The position numbers and the translations under genes are program-made. Positions 1 through 7,883 of a stretch of DNA of 18,642 bases are shown piece after piece. The notes under the pieces were generated by a model that saw only the letters and a program-made list of their open reading frames with translations, did no database searches and was not told the origin of the DNA. Every line of letters begins with the position of its first letter. Position 1 is the stretch's first letter. Location: NCBI GenBank assembly GCA_002348365.1, contig DEBC01000098.1, positions 1-18,642 on the forward strand, read 5' to 3'. The DNA comes from Alphaproteobacteria bacterium UBA2966. Lineage in GTDB: Bacteria > Pseudomonadota > Alphaproteobacteria > UBA2966.

Positions 1-506
1 ACCTGCTGCATGGCTTCGGCGATGATATCGCCAATCTCACTCTCGCCGTTGGCTGAGATCGTGCCGACCTGGGCAATCTCCTCTTCGGAGCGAACACTCT
101 TCGAAGCACCTTCGATGAATCCGATGGCCGTGTCGACAGCCTTGTCGACACCGCGCTTGAGGTCCATCGGGTTCATGCCCGCGGCGACGGCCTTCATGCC
201 TTCGCGAACGATGGCCTGGGCCAAGACCGTTGCAGTGGTCGTGCCATCACCGGCAACATCACTGGTCCGGCTCGCGACTTCACGCAACATCTGCGCGCCC
301 ATGTTCTCGAATTTGTCCTCGAGCTCGATTTCCTTGGCGACGGTCACGCCGTCCTTGGAGATCCGGGGAGCGCCGAAGGACTTGTCGAGGACGACGTTGC
401 GGCCTTTGGGACCGAGCGTGACCTTGACGGCATCAGCCAACACATTGACCCCCTTGAGCATGCGCTCGCGGGCCGACTCCCTAAATTTGACGTCTTTAGC
501 AGCCAT
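1..506 (-). CDS. groEL: Chaperonin GroEL (Hsp60), 5' part only
   Basis: Large subunit of the cytoplasmic chaperonin; its double heptameric ring encloses and folds client proteins with GroES using ATP. The window holds the first 168 codons, from ATG at 506, and the gene runs off the left edge. The visible part is the N-terminal equatorial domain: MAAKDVKF at the start, the VTLGPKGRNVVLDKSFG stretch at residues 29-45, and the nucleotide-binding GDGTTT at 86-91, whose Asp87 is the residue that coordinates Mg/ATP in known GroELs. It starts 15 bp after the groES stop, with a modest AAGGAAAG ribosome site overlapping the groES end. It is therefore expected to be co-transcribed with groES from the CIRCE-controlled promoter at 899-927. 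Identity is certain; whether the C-terminus is intact cannot be judged. Confidence 0.97.
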   Translation of the reverse strand, partial: MAAKDVKFRESARERMLKGVNVLADAVKVTLGPKGRNVVLDKSFGAPRISKDGVTVAKEIELEDKFENMGAQMLREVASRTSDVAGDGTTTATVLAQAIVREGMKAVAAGMNPMDLKRGVDKAVDTAIGFIEGASKSVRSEEEIAQVGTISANGESEIGDIIAEAMQQ

Positions 507-521
507 TGATTCAATCTTTCC

Positions 522-809
522 TTATTCCATAACACCCATGACATCCGACTCACGCATGATGACGAGTTCCTCGCCTTCAACGGTGACTTCGGTGCCGGAC
601 CACTTCCCAAACAGGATGCGGTCACCCTTCTTCACGTCCAGCGGTACCAGCTTTCCGTTCTCATCTCTGGCGCCAGCGCCAGTCGCCAAGATCTCCCCTT
701 CCATCGGCTTTTCCTTGGCGGTGTCGGGGATGATGATGCCGCCCGGCGTCTTTTCGTCCTCTTCAATTCGGCGGACGAGTACGCGGTCGTGCAACGGCCT
801 GATATTCAT
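522..809 (-). CDS. groES: Co-chaperonin GroES (Hsp10)
   Basis: Heptameric lid of the GroEL folding chamber, acting in the cytoplasm. The 95-residue product has the usual family length. It shows the N-terminal MNIRPLHDRVLV strand, the mobile loop around residues 17-34 with the GGIIIP contact motif that binds GroEL, and the EGEILATG and GDRILFGKWSGTEV segments of the barrel. The ATG at 809 is chosen over an upstream in-frame possibility because a perfect GGAGGA ribosome site (815-820) sits 5 nt before it and because GroES proteins begin at this residue. It is the first gene of the groESL operon and is preceded by a CIRCE element and a sigma-70-type promoter, so HrcA-mediated heat-shock control is expected. 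Confidence 0.98.
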   Translation of the reverse strand: MNIRPLHDRVLVRRIEEDEKTPGGIIIPDTAKEKPMEGEILATGAGARDENGKLVPLDVKKGDRILFGKWSGTEVTVEGEELVIMRESDVMGVME

Positions 810-814
810 GAAAG

Positions 815-820
815 TCCTCC
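815..820 (-). promoter_or_regulatory. Ribosome binding site of groES
   Basis: Read on the minus strand this is GGAGGA, 5 nt before the ATG at 809. It fixes the GroES start and excludes a longer N-terminal extension that is open in the same frame. Confidence 0.85.
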
Positions 821-869
821 ATGGTATAACACTGCCCACAACGAGGTCAGTCGCCGCGGGCAGGTCCAG

Positions 870-896
870 TTAGCACTCTAAGCGTTCGAGTGCCAG
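870..896 (-). promoter_or_regulatory. CIRCE operator (HrcA binding site) of groESL
   Basis: On the plus strand the site reads TTAGCACTC, nine spacer bases, then GAGTGCCAG. The CIRCE consensus is TTAGCACTC-N9-GAGTGCTAA. One half-site is perfect and the other matches 7 of 9, with the exact 9-nt spacer. It starts two bases downstream of the -10 box of the promoter at 899-927, so it covers the expected transcription start, and lies about 60 bp before groES. This is the classical position for HrcA repression, relieved on heat shock. The hrcA gene itself is not in the window. Confidence 0.95.
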
Positions 897-898
897 CG

Positions 899-927
899 TA
901 TATAGTGATACCCTATTTCGCTGTCAA
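899..927 (-). promoter_or_regulatory. Sigma-70-type promoter of groESL
   Basis: Read on the minus strand there is a perfect -35 box TTGACA (922-927), a 17-nt spacer and a -10 box TATATA (899-904, 4 of 6 matches to TATAAT). The CIRCE element follows directly. It lies in the short gap between hflX and groES and gives groESL transcription independent of the upstream run. Start-site mapping has not been seen; the call is from sequence only. Confidence 0.85.
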
Positions 928-933
928 CCTCAG

Positions 934-952
934 GACAGAGGTCGATTCTGTC
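934..952 (-). other. Small inverted repeat after hflX
   Basis: GACAGA and TCTGTC are separated by seven bases, immediately after the hflX stop and just upstream of the groESL -35 box. A 6-bp stem is possible, but no T-run follows on the minus strand, so it does not look like an intrinsic terminator. It could be chance, a weak hairpin at the end of the hflX mRNA, or an upstream site of the groESL promoter. Confidence 0.3.
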
Positions 953-953
953 G

Positions 954-2285
954 TCACTGGTGCAAGGAGAGTTCGTTGGTCTCCCGGCGACGATGAAATC
1001 TCGCGATGTTGGAGGCGTCGAGCCCTACCGTCACGCGCGCAACCCCATTCACATCCTCACGGCTTAGAACATCGCCGTTGCGGTAAAGCCATGCCAGTGT
1101 CGCACCATCGCTGAGAGAGACCTCCAATTCGAGGGTGCTACGACTCCCCGACAGCGAACGATCGAGTTCATGCTGCAAGTCCTCAAGCCCATCACCAGAA
1201 AGTGCCGAAACAGCCGCCAGATGACCATCGCCGTTTGTCTTCGCCTTCAGCGCGCTTCTCTTGCCCGCTTCCAACAGATCGATCTTGTTGAAGACTTCAA
1301 TCATGCGGTCTTCTGAATCGGCTGACAGGCCAAGTTCCGACAGCACCGCCAGAACATCGAGCCGTTGCTGGCCCGAGTCCGGATGGGATGCATCCCGAAC
1401 GTGAACAACGAGATCCGCCTCGACTACCTCTTCCAATGTCGCCCTGAAGGCCGCAATCAAGGTGGTGGGGAGATCGGAGATAAACCCAACCGTGTCGGAT
1501 AGGATGATGCGTCGCCCACTGGGCAGCGTCACGCCGCGCATGGTCGGATCGAGCGTCGCGAACAGCATGTCCTTGGCTATGACATCCGAATCAGTCAGAC
1601 GATTAAACAACGTGGATTTGCCTGCATTCGTGTAACCCACCAGGGCAACGACCGGGTAAGGAACTTTCTTGCGACTCGAACGATGGAGTTCCCGCGTCCG
1701 TGTCAATTGCCCCAATTCCTTCTTGAGACGAGCGATACGTTCGGCGATTTGACGGCGGTCGGCCTCGATCTGCGTCTCGCCGGGACCGCCCGTGAAACCG
1801 AAGCCACCCCGCTGGCGTTCAAGGTGAGTCCAAGATCTCACCAGTCGGCTACGCTGATACTCGAGGGCTGCCAGATCTACCTGAAGCCGACCTTCACGGG
1901 TGCGGGCACGGGCGCCAAAAATCTCGAGAATCAGACCCGTGCGGTCAATGACCTTGCATTGCCAGGCGCGTTCCAGATTGCGTTGCTGGACCGGGCTCAG
2001 CTTGCCGTCGACGATCGCGACCTGCGCGGACAACTCGCGGACGACTCGCCCCAGGCTCTCGACACGGCCACTGCCGAACAACGTTGCTGGTCGCGGAGGA
2101 GCCGCCGAGACGACTTCGGCATGTGCAAGGTCAAGCGCGATCGCTTCGGCCAGTCGAACCGCTTCCTCCAGCGATGCTTCAGGATCGCGGCTCGGTGACG
2201 AGCCGTTGCGGCCCTTGAAAAGGCGCGGATGAAGAACAAACGCCTTCGTCGGTGAAGGTCCCGCGCTGCCGCTCTTATCAGTCAG
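954..2285 (-). CDS. hflX: Ribosome-associated GTPase HflX, probable CTG start
   Basis: GTPase that binds the 50S subunit and splits stalled or heat-damaged ribosomes. From the proposed start the protein has 443 residues, a normal HflX length. The N-terminal domain contains AFVLHPRLFKG (about 15-25) and RPATLFGSG (about 65-73). A coiled-coil linker region holds FTGGPGETQIEADRR, and the G domain begins with G1 GYTNAGKST (217-225), followed by DTVGF and NKID. No ATG, GTG or TTG occurs in frame upstream of a TTG at 2081, and starting there would remove the conserved first 68 residues. The frame stays open to a CTG at 2283-2285, inside the last codons of hfq, with AGAGGA five bases before it. Overlap with hfq is 8 nt, implying translational coupling. 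The product call is firm; the start codon is inference. Confidence 0.93.
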   Translation of the reverse strand: MTDKSGSAGPSPTKAFVLHPRLFKGRNGSSPSRDPEASLEEAVRLAEAIALDLAHAEVVSAAPPRPATLFGSGRVESLGRVVRELSAQVAIVDGKLSPVQQRNLERAWQCKVIDRTGLILEIFGARARTREGRLQVDLAALEYQRSRLVRSWTHLERQRGGFGFTGGPGETQIEADRRQIAERIARLKKELGQLTRTRELHRSSRKKVPYPVVALVGYTNAGKSTLFNRLTDSDVIAKDMLFATLDPTMRGVTLPSGRRIILSDTVGFISDLPTTLIAAFRATLEEVVEADLVVHVRDASHPDSGQQRLDVLAVLSELGLSADSEDRMIEVFNKIDLLEAGKRSALKAKTNGDGHLAAVSALSGDGLEDLQHELDRSLSGSRSTLELEVSLSDGATLAWLYRNGDVLSREDVNGVARVTVGLDASNIARFHRRRETNELSLHQ

Positions 2286-2544
2286 CGTGTTCCTCTTCCG
2301 TTGCAGCCGCCTCCGCCGGATCGAAGAGCTGTACCGGCTGGCTGGGCATTACCGTAGAGATTGCGTGCTTGTATACGAGTTGGACGTGACCGTTACGCCG
2401 CAGCAGAACGCAAAAGTTGTCGAAGGAACTGATCACACCCTGGAGCTTTACGCCGTTAACCAGAAATACGGTCACCGGAACCTTGTTTTTCCGGATCTGA
2501 TTGAGGAATGTGTCTTGCAGATTTTGGCTTTTGTTTGCGGCCAT
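2278..2544 (-). CDS. hfq: RNA chaperone Hfq
   Basis: Sm-like hexameric protein that pairs small RNAs with target mRNAs and affects mRNA decay and translation. The 88-residue product shows the Sm1 region (NQIRKNKVPVTVFLVNGVKLQGVI, split here as residues 15-38), FDNFCVLLRR at 41-50, and the Sm2 motif VYKHAISTVMP at 57-67, all standard for Alphaproteobacteria. The acidic tail EEEHAD is short. The ATG at 2544 is chosen because the product then begins MAANKSQNLQD as in relatives; two further in-frame starts upstream (up to 2634) give non-family extensions. A good -10-like TATTAT (2617-2622, minus strand) lies in the 146-bp gap after dat, but its -35 box is poor, so an own promoter is only possible. 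The gene overlaps hflX by 8 nt. Confidence 0.97.
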   Translation of the reverse strand: MAANKSQNLQDTFLNQIRKNKVPVTVFLVNGVKLQGVISSFDNFCVLLRRNGHVQLVYKHAISTVMPSQPVQLFDPAEAAATEEEHAD

Positions 2545-2690
2545 AATTTTTTCCGCCCTGTTTTTTGTGTATCCAGCCGTTGCCATTTTTAAACCCGTCA
2601 ATACCAGTAACTTCCCATAATACGACGAGATCACGTCTCAAGCACACAGATGGTGCACCCATTGGGACAAAACAAGAACCTTTTCGCCGC

Positions 2691-3551
2691 TCAGTCGTGT
2701 ACCTGACCAGAGAGATGGCTCTCGTAGAGATCGTAAAGTGCCCGGGTGACGGGGCCGGGCACGCCCTCGCCCACCGGAGACCGATTGATTCGAACGACCG
2801 GCGTCACAAAGGATGTCGTACTCGTCAGGAAGGCTTCTGCCGCGCCGATCGCCTCTTCCAGTGTAAAGGGCCGTTCCACCAGCCGGCGCTGCTGCCGCAT
2901 TGCGAGATCGCTCACCACCATGCGCGTGATGCCAGACAAGATGGCGTGGTCGAGCTGGCGCGTTACGAGGTCTCCCGATTCTTCGACGATCCAGGCATTG
3001 GTGGAGCTGCCCTCTGTTATCCGGTCACTCTCGTCGACCATCCACGCCTCGTAGGCGCCGGCCTCTCGGGCCTTCTGCTTCGCCAAAATATTGGGCAACA
3101 GAGACACCGTTTTTATGTCACATCGCTTCCAGCGAATGTCGGGCACCGTAATGACGTCGACCCCTTCCTCGATGATTGAGGTGGAACGCGGCGGCGTTCC
3201 ACGGGCGGTGACCACAAGGGAGTTGGTGCTGGCATCGGGAAATGCGTGATCACGCTTTGCGACACCCCGCGTCATCTGCACATAGACGATGCCGTCCGTG
3301 ACTCGATTTCTTCGCACAACCTCGTCAAATACCACCGAGAGCGAGCCACGGGACTTCGCCGGAGCCATCGAAAGTTCGGCCAATGACCGATCCAGCCGGT
3401 CCAGGTGCGGCTCCAGATCGACGAGCCGACCATTGCGGACCGCCATGACTTCGTAGACCCCGTCGGCGAACTGATAACCGCGGTCTTCAATATGAACAGC
3501 GGCATTGGCGAACGGAACGTAACTGCCGTTGACATACGCAACACGAGACAT
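2691..3551 (-). CDS. dat: Class IV PLP aminotransferase, D-amino-acid transaminase type
   Basis: Fold-type IV pyridoxal-phosphate enzyme, 286 residues, the usual length. The probable PLP lysine is Lys147 in RCDIKTVSLLPN, the same setting as in bacterial D-amino-acid aminotransferase. The family signature continues as AKQKAREAGAYEAW (157-170) and ITEGSSTNAWIV (178-189). The N-terminus YVNGSYVPFANAAVHIEDRG is typical. The likely reaction is D-alanine plus 2-oxoglutarate to pyruvate plus D-glutamate, but branched-chain aminotransferases and aminodeoxychorismate lyase share this fold, so substrate is inferred. ATG at 3551 has a purine-rich AAGAGGG site upstream. It lies 17 bp after trkH and 146 bp before hfq; a dat-hfq-hflX order is common in Alphaproteobacteria. 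Confidence 0.88.
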   Translation of the reverse strand: MSRVAYVNGSYVPFANAAVHIEDRGYQFADGVYEVMAVRNGRLVDLEPHLDRLDRSLAELSMAPAKSRGSLSVVFDEVVRRNRVTDGIVYVQMTRGVAKRDHAFPDASTNSLVVTARGTPPRSTSIIEEGVDVITVPDIRWKRCDIKTVSLLPNILAKQKAREAGAYEAWMVDESDRITEGSSTNAWIVEESGDLVTRQLDHAILSGITRMVVSDLAMRQQRRLVERPFTLEEAIGAAEAFLTSTTSFVTPVVRINRSPVGEGVPGPVTRALYDLYESHLSGQVHD

Positions 3552-3568
3552 CGATTGCCCTCTTCCCT

Positions 3569-5023
3569 TTATGTTTTGCGGAATATGCCGGCCAGAAATG
3601 CCAGTAACGCGAACAGTTCAAGCCGGCCGAGAAGCATCGCCAAACACAGCAACCACTTGGCCTCCGCACCTACTCCATCGTACGCGCCTCCCCCGCTTAC
3701 GGCCAATGCCGTCAGGGGACCTGTGTTGCTCAAGGCTGCTGCACCCGCTGTGAATGCGTGGTGAAACTCCATTCCCAGCGCTGCCAGGGCCACGCCGATA
3801 AATCCCAACGACACAGCATATATGCAGAAAAAGGTCAGGATCCCGCTGAGGGGCGACTCCTCTGCATGTTGCCCCGCATAGGTAATTCTAAGAACGGCGC
3901 TCGGGTGGGAAAGCCGGTTGAATTCACGGTTCACCAGTTTGATAAGCAAGGACAGTCGCAGCAGTTTCATCCCGCCCGAAGTCGACCCAGTGCACCCTCC
4001 CACCAGAGCAAGCATGGACAGGAGCAGGATCACGAACAGCGGCCATGAAACGGGATCGGTGTTGTAGAAACCCGTTGTCGTCATCATGGAAATCGTGCTG
4101 AACAACGCGGTACGCACGCCTTCAAAAACGCCCAACTCACTGACCAGAACGAATACCAGAGCCACAACGATACTTCCTGCAACAGCGACGATCAGGAGGT
4201 ATCGGACTTCCGGGTCGGACGAGTACACACGCCAACCCCGTCCGTGAAAGAGCGCCCAGTGGAACGTGAAATTTATCGCCCCCGCGAGCATGAAGAATAC
4301 AAGCACCGCCTCCATGGCAGGGTAGGAGAAGGCTGCCAGAGAACCATCACGCGTCGAGAAACCTCCTGTCGACAGCGTGCTCATGGCCAGGCAAATGGAT
4401 TCAAATATACCGAGACCGGTGAGTACCAGCGCCAACGCGCACATCCCGGTGAGCGTCATGTAAATCCAGAAGATTGCGCGTAGCGACTGGACCAGCTGGA
4501 CGCGCAAATCATGGCGTTCTCCACGCGGCATGGCGCTCCGAAACAGCTTCATGGCACCAACGCTGTAGAAGGAAAGCAAAACGACGGTCAGCATCAACGT
4601 CGCCAGACCTCCCAACCACTGCAACAATGCTCTCCAGACCAGAACGCTGCGTTCGATGATATGCAGTTCGGTGAGCACAGTTGCGCCAGTCGTGGTCAAC
4701 CCGGACATTGCCTCGAAGTAGGCATCGGTGACTGTCGGGACGACTCCGATGTAAAACAACGGCAACGCGCCAAAAACGGGCAGGATAAGCCAAACGAGAA
4801 CAGCGAGTGCGAAAGCTTCCCGCTGACTGGGTTGGCGGGGGGTGCCCCGCGTCGCGATTACCAATGACCCGCCCGCGAACAACGTGATCCCGGCCGACAC
4901 CAAGAAGGTCCAAGCCTGATCGGACTCGCCATATCCGAATGCCACGAGCGCGGGTATGAGCATCGCCAATGCAAAGCCGGCCAACGCCCACCCCAACGTG
5001 GACAGTGCGATTGCGTAGGCCAT
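3569..5023 (-). CDS. trkH: Trk potassium uptake membrane subunit TrkH
   Basis: Inner-membrane K+ channel-like transporter of the SKT (Trk/Ktr/HKT) superfamily, 484 residues with many hydrophobic segments. The four imperfect selectivity-filter repeats are visible: SGLTTTG (107-113), TLSTGGF (216-222), MTTTGF (314-319) and LSNTGP (431-436). The C-terminal MLLGRLEL (463-470) motif is also family-typical. ATG at 5023 gives a standard N-terminal membrane segment; no strong ribosome site is visible. It follows trkA by 22 bp, so the channel and its cytoplasmic nucleotide-binding gate are made from one mRNA. TrkH and KtrB are similar, but pairing with a long double-domain TrkA supports TrkH. Confidence 0.95.
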   Translation of the reverse strand: MAYAIALSTLGWALAGFALAMLIPALVAFGYGESDQAWTFLVSAGITLFAGGSLVIATRGTPRQPSQREAFALAVLVWLILPVFGALPLFYIGVVPTVTDAYFEAMSGLTTTGATVLTELHIIERSVLVWRALLQWLGGLATLMLTVVLLSFYSVGAMKLFRSAMPRGERHDLRVQLVQSLRAIFWIYMTLTGMCALALVLTGLGIFESICLAMSTLSTGGFSTRDGSLAAFSYPAMEAVLVFFMLAGAINFTFHWALFHGRGWRVYSSDPEVRYLLIVAVAGSIVVALVFVLVSELGVFEGVRTALFSTISMMTTTGFYNTDPVSWPLFVILLLSMLALVGGCTGSTSGGMKLLRLSLLIKLVNREFNRLSHPSAVLRITYAGQHAEESPLSGILTFFCIYAVSLGFIGVALAALGMEFHHAFTAGAAALSNTGPLTALAVSGGGAYDGVGAEAKWLLCLAMLLGRLELFALLAFLAGIFRKT

Positions 5024-5045
5024 TCAGCGTGCGCCGATGTAATCC

Positions 5046-6422
5046 CTAGAAGTACTCGAGCCGTACTGAGAACATCTTTTCAAGATGCTTCACGCCCTCA
5101 GCCACGGTGAATATGACCACACGGTCCTTGGGCTGAATTACTGTACTGCCCCGAGGGATGATGACTTCGTCCCCCCGGATGACCGCGCCTGCAACCATTC
5201 CCACCGGTAGATGCACATCCTTGATGGGAACACCCACGAGGGGTGACGTCTCCATGGCTTCGGCTTCAATGATCTCGGCCAATCCATCCCACAAACTGTG
5301 AACGCCACGGATCCGTCCGCGCCGGACATATTGAAGAATCCGGGACACGGTAATTGCCCTGGGATTCACCACGACATCAATTCCCAACGATGCCAAGAGA
5401 GGCTCGAAGGTCACGTTATTGACCAAGGTGATGGCGCGTTCACAGCCTTCGCGCTTGGCGAGCAGTGAGGCCATGATGTTGACTTCGTCGTCATTGGTCA
5501 CAGCGACGACGGTTTCCGTCGCCTGCACGTTCGCCTCGTTGAGCATGTCGCGATCGAGCACATCCCCGTGCAGAACAACTGTCCGGTGCAGCTGCTCTGC
5601 TATTTGCCCGGCACGTTCCCGGTTGTACTCGATTATTTTTGGCGAAACCCGAGGATAGGAAGCCTCGATCTCCAGAGCCAATGAGAGACCCACGTTCCCG
5701 CCTCCCACGATCAGAACGCGACGCGCCTCGACTTCTTCGTGACCGAAGGCTGCCAGCGCCCGCGGCACATGGTCGACCTCAGCCGCAAAGTAGACTTCAT
5801 CGCCGACCGACATCGAACTGTCGCCGGACAGAACCATCACTTCCTGATCACGCACGATCCCCATGACCCGAATGTGGAGGTCTGGAAATAGCTCGGTCAA
5901 TCGGCGCAGGGGCGTGTCCACCACCGGGCACCCCTCGTCGAGACGGGTCGCGATGACCTGCACCTTGCCATCGGCGAACGGGACCATATCGATCGCGCCT
6001 GGAACCTGCAGGCGCCGCATGACGGCGGACGCCACTTCAATCTCGGGTGAAATGGTCACGTCGATTGGGAGATTCTCCCGCGTGAACAGGTCACTCCAGA
6101 CGGGATCGAGATAATTCTGGGCCCGAACTCGGGCGATCTTGGTTGGAATGTTGAACAGGCTATGCGCGACTTGGCAGGCGACCATGTTCACTTCATCCTG
6201 CTGGGTCACCGCAATGATCACATCCGCCCCGCCGGCATCCGCCGTGTCCAGCACACCGGGATGCGAGGCGAACCCCACGATTCCCTGTACGTCCAGTTGA
6301 TCGCTGACCCGTTTGATGAGATCGGGCGATTGATCGATGACGGTCACGTCATTCTTCTCGCTCGAAAGGTAGCGCGCGATGTTGAAGCCGACCAAACCGG
6401 CTCCGCAGACTATGACCTTCAT
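5046..6422 (-). CDS. trkA: Trk potassium uptake regulatory subunit TrkA
   Basis: Cytoplasmic NAD(H)/nucleotide-binding subunit that gates TrkH. The 458 residues contain two tandem RCK units: a first Rossmann domain with GAGLVG at 7-12, a TrkA-C domain near 140-225, a second Rossmann domain with VGGGNVGLSL near 239-248, and a second TrkA-C domain ending the protein with FTVAEGVKHLEKMFSV. This duplicated form is the normal TrkA architecture, distinct from the single-unit KtrA. It starts with ATG at 6422, 36 bp after the ntrX stop, and is followed by trkH after 22 bp. Placement behind ntrYX suggests, but does not prove, shared transcription with the nitrogen-type regulators. Confidence 0.97.
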   Translation of the reverse strand: MKVIVCGAGLVGFNIARYLSSEKNDVTVIDQSPDLIKRVSDQLDVQGIVGFASHPGVLDTADAGGADVIIAVTQQDEVNMVACQVAHSLFNIPTKIARVRAQNYLDPVWSDLFTRENLPIDVTISPEIEVASAVMRRLQVPGAIDMVPFADGKVQVIATRLDEGCPVVDTPLRRLTELFPDLHIRVMGIVRDQEVMVLSGDSSMSVGDEVYFAAEVDHVPRALAAFGHEEVEARRVLIVGGGNVGLSLALEIEASYPRVSPKIIEYNRERAGQIAEQLHRTVVLHGDVLDRDMLNEANVQATETVVAVTNDDEVNIMASLLAKREGCERAITLVNNVTFEPLLASLGIDVVVNPRAITVSRILQYVRRGRIRGVHSLWDGLAEIIEAEAMETSPLVGVPIKDVHLPVGMVAGAVIRGDEVIIPRGSTVIQPKDRVVIFTVAEGVKHLEKMFSVRLEYF

Positions 6423-6458
6423 ATCGAATTCCGGGTTTTGGCGTTTCTAAGTTCGCTG

Positions 6459-7859
6459 TCAGGCAGCGCGGGTGGTCCCATTGCCGCTGACTCCCAGCGA
6501 CTTCAGTTTGCGATGCAGCGCGGATCGCTCCATTCCCACAAATCCGGCCGTGCGGGAAATATTGCCCCCAAACCTCGTTATCTGAGCGACGAGATACTCC
6601 CGCTCGAACACCTCCCGCGCTTCACGCAATGGAAGAGTCATTATCTCTTCCCGTCCATTGAATGTGATGGCCGAGGGCGACCCGCCAGTGTATTCCGGCG
6701 GCAACTCATCAACCCGAATGATCCGTTCACTCCGATCGGGAACCATGATCAGCAGGCGCTCGATCAGGTTACGCAATTCACGGACGTTTCCCGGCCAATC
6801 GTAGGCCTGCAGGACGGCGAGTGAATCCTCGCTGATCTCGCAAGGCGACAATCCGGACGCCGCGGCAATCCTTTGCAGGAAGTAGCGAGCAAGGATTGGA
6901 ACATCGTCGCGACGGTCGTTTAGAGCCGGCACACGAATCGGGACCACGTTGAGCCTGTGATAAAGGTCCTCACGAAACCGCCCCGCGGCGATCTCCGCCA
7001 TGAGATCGCGCGTGGAAGCGCTCACGACACGGACATCGACCTGAATCCTTGTCGTGCCGCCGACCCGCTCAAAACGTTGTTCCTGCAGAACACGCAGGAT
7101 CTTCGCCTGAGTTTCCAGCGGCATATCCGCAACTTCGTCGATGAACAGGGTTCCGCCATGCGCGTGCTCCAGCGTGCCAACCTTTCGCTTCTGGTCAGGA
7201 GCCTCTGTGCCCTCCTCCACACCGAACAGCTCCACTTCGACACGTTCCGGCGACATGCTGGCGGCATTCAGTACGACGAACGGTCCATTCGCCCTGTTCG
7301 AACGTTCATGGAGCAGTCGCGCGGCGACTTCTTTACCCGAACCCGAAGGACCGGTTATGAGCGCCCGCGCGCCAGTTGGCGCAACCTTGTCGATTGCGGC
7401 ACGTAAACCCTCTATCTCGCTGGAATCGCCGATTAGGTCGGTTTCATGCCAGGTCCGCACGCGAAGTTCCTGATTCTCCCGACGGAGTCGGGCGGTCTCG
7501 ATCGCGCGAGACACAATCGTGATCAGACGGTCGGTCTTGAATGGCTTCTCTATGTAGTCGTAGGCGCCCCTCTTTATTGCAGACACGGCAGTTTCGATAT
7601 TTCCGTGCCCGCTGATCATGACAACCGGAAGTTCCGGATGATCGGCGAGAACGATGCCCAACAATTCGAGCCCGTCGACTTCGCTTCCCTGGAGCCAGAT
7701 ATCCAGCACCAGGAGAGAAGGCAGGCGCTGCGAAATCTCTCCAAGCGCTGAACTGCTGTCCGATGCAACCCTGGCCTCGTATCCTTCGTCGACCAATATC
7801 CCCGACACCAGTTCGCGTATATCAGCTTCGTCATCGACGATGAGAATGTCGCTTGCCAT
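6459..7859 (-). CDS. ntrX: Nitrogen-type response regulator NtrX
   Basis: Response regulator of the NtrY-NtrX pair, 466 residues. The receiver domain (1-120) has the acidic pocket DD at 9-10, phospho-acceptor Asp53 and Lys105. The AAA+ domain has Walker A GPSGSGKE (170-177) and Walker B TLFIDEVAD (237-245). The loop after ELFG (209-227) reads VEEGTEAPDQKRKVG, so the GAFTGA motif that contacts sigma-54 is missing. This is a known property of alphaproteobacterial NtrX and implies it does not activate sigma-54 promoters in the usual way. A Fis-type helix-turn-helix closes the protein (GGNISRTAGFVGMERSALHRKL). It lies 24 bp after its kinase gene ntrY, confirming the pair; roles in nitrogen, redox and envelope control are known for the family. 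Confidence 0.95.
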   Translation of the reverse strand: MASDILIVDDEADIRELVSGILVDEGYEARVASDSSSALGEISQRLPSLLVLDIWLQGSEVDGLELLGIVLADHPELPVVMISGHGNIETAVSAIKRGAYDYIEKPFKTDRLITIVSRAIETARLRRENQELRVRTWHETDLIGDSSEIEGLRAAIDKVAPTGARALITGPSGSGKEVAARLLHERSNRANGPFVVLNAASMSPERVEVELFGVEEGTEAPDQKRKVGTLEHAHGGTLFIDEVADMPLETQAKILRVLQEQRFERVGGTTRIQVDVRVVSASTRDLMAEIAAGRFREDLYHRLNVVPIRVPALNDRRDDVPILARYFLQRIAAASGLSPCEISEDSLAVLQAYDWPGNVRELRNLIERLLIMVPDRSERIIRVDELPPEYTGGSPSAITFNGREEIMTLPLREAREVFEREYLVAQITRFGGNISRTAGFVGMERSALHRKLKSLGVSGNGTTRAA

Positions 7860-7883
7860 GCATCAAAACCTGTTCCAGATCAG

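Noticed and set aside
10..873. Open frame of 287 codons on the plus strand opposite groESL
   Set aside because: Low-complexity Ser/Thr/Pro-rich translation antisense to two certain genes; a mirror of their codon bias.
954..2081. HflX starting at the TTG at 2081
   Set aside because: It would remove 68 residues that match the conserved HflX N-terminal domain and has no suitable ribosome site.
2648..2662. GGTGCACC palindrome between dat and hfq as an NtrC site
   Set aside because: NtrC sites have TGCACC and GGTGCA halves separated by about five bases; this is a compact 8-bp palindrome with the wrong geometry.
2565..3179. Plus-strand frame of 204 codons opposite dat
   Set aside because: No family resemblance and fully antisense to a well-supported aminotransferase.
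6162..6824. Plus-strand frame of 220 codons opposite trkA and ntrX
   Set aside because: Spans the ends of two certain minus-strand genes and shows no recognisable domain.
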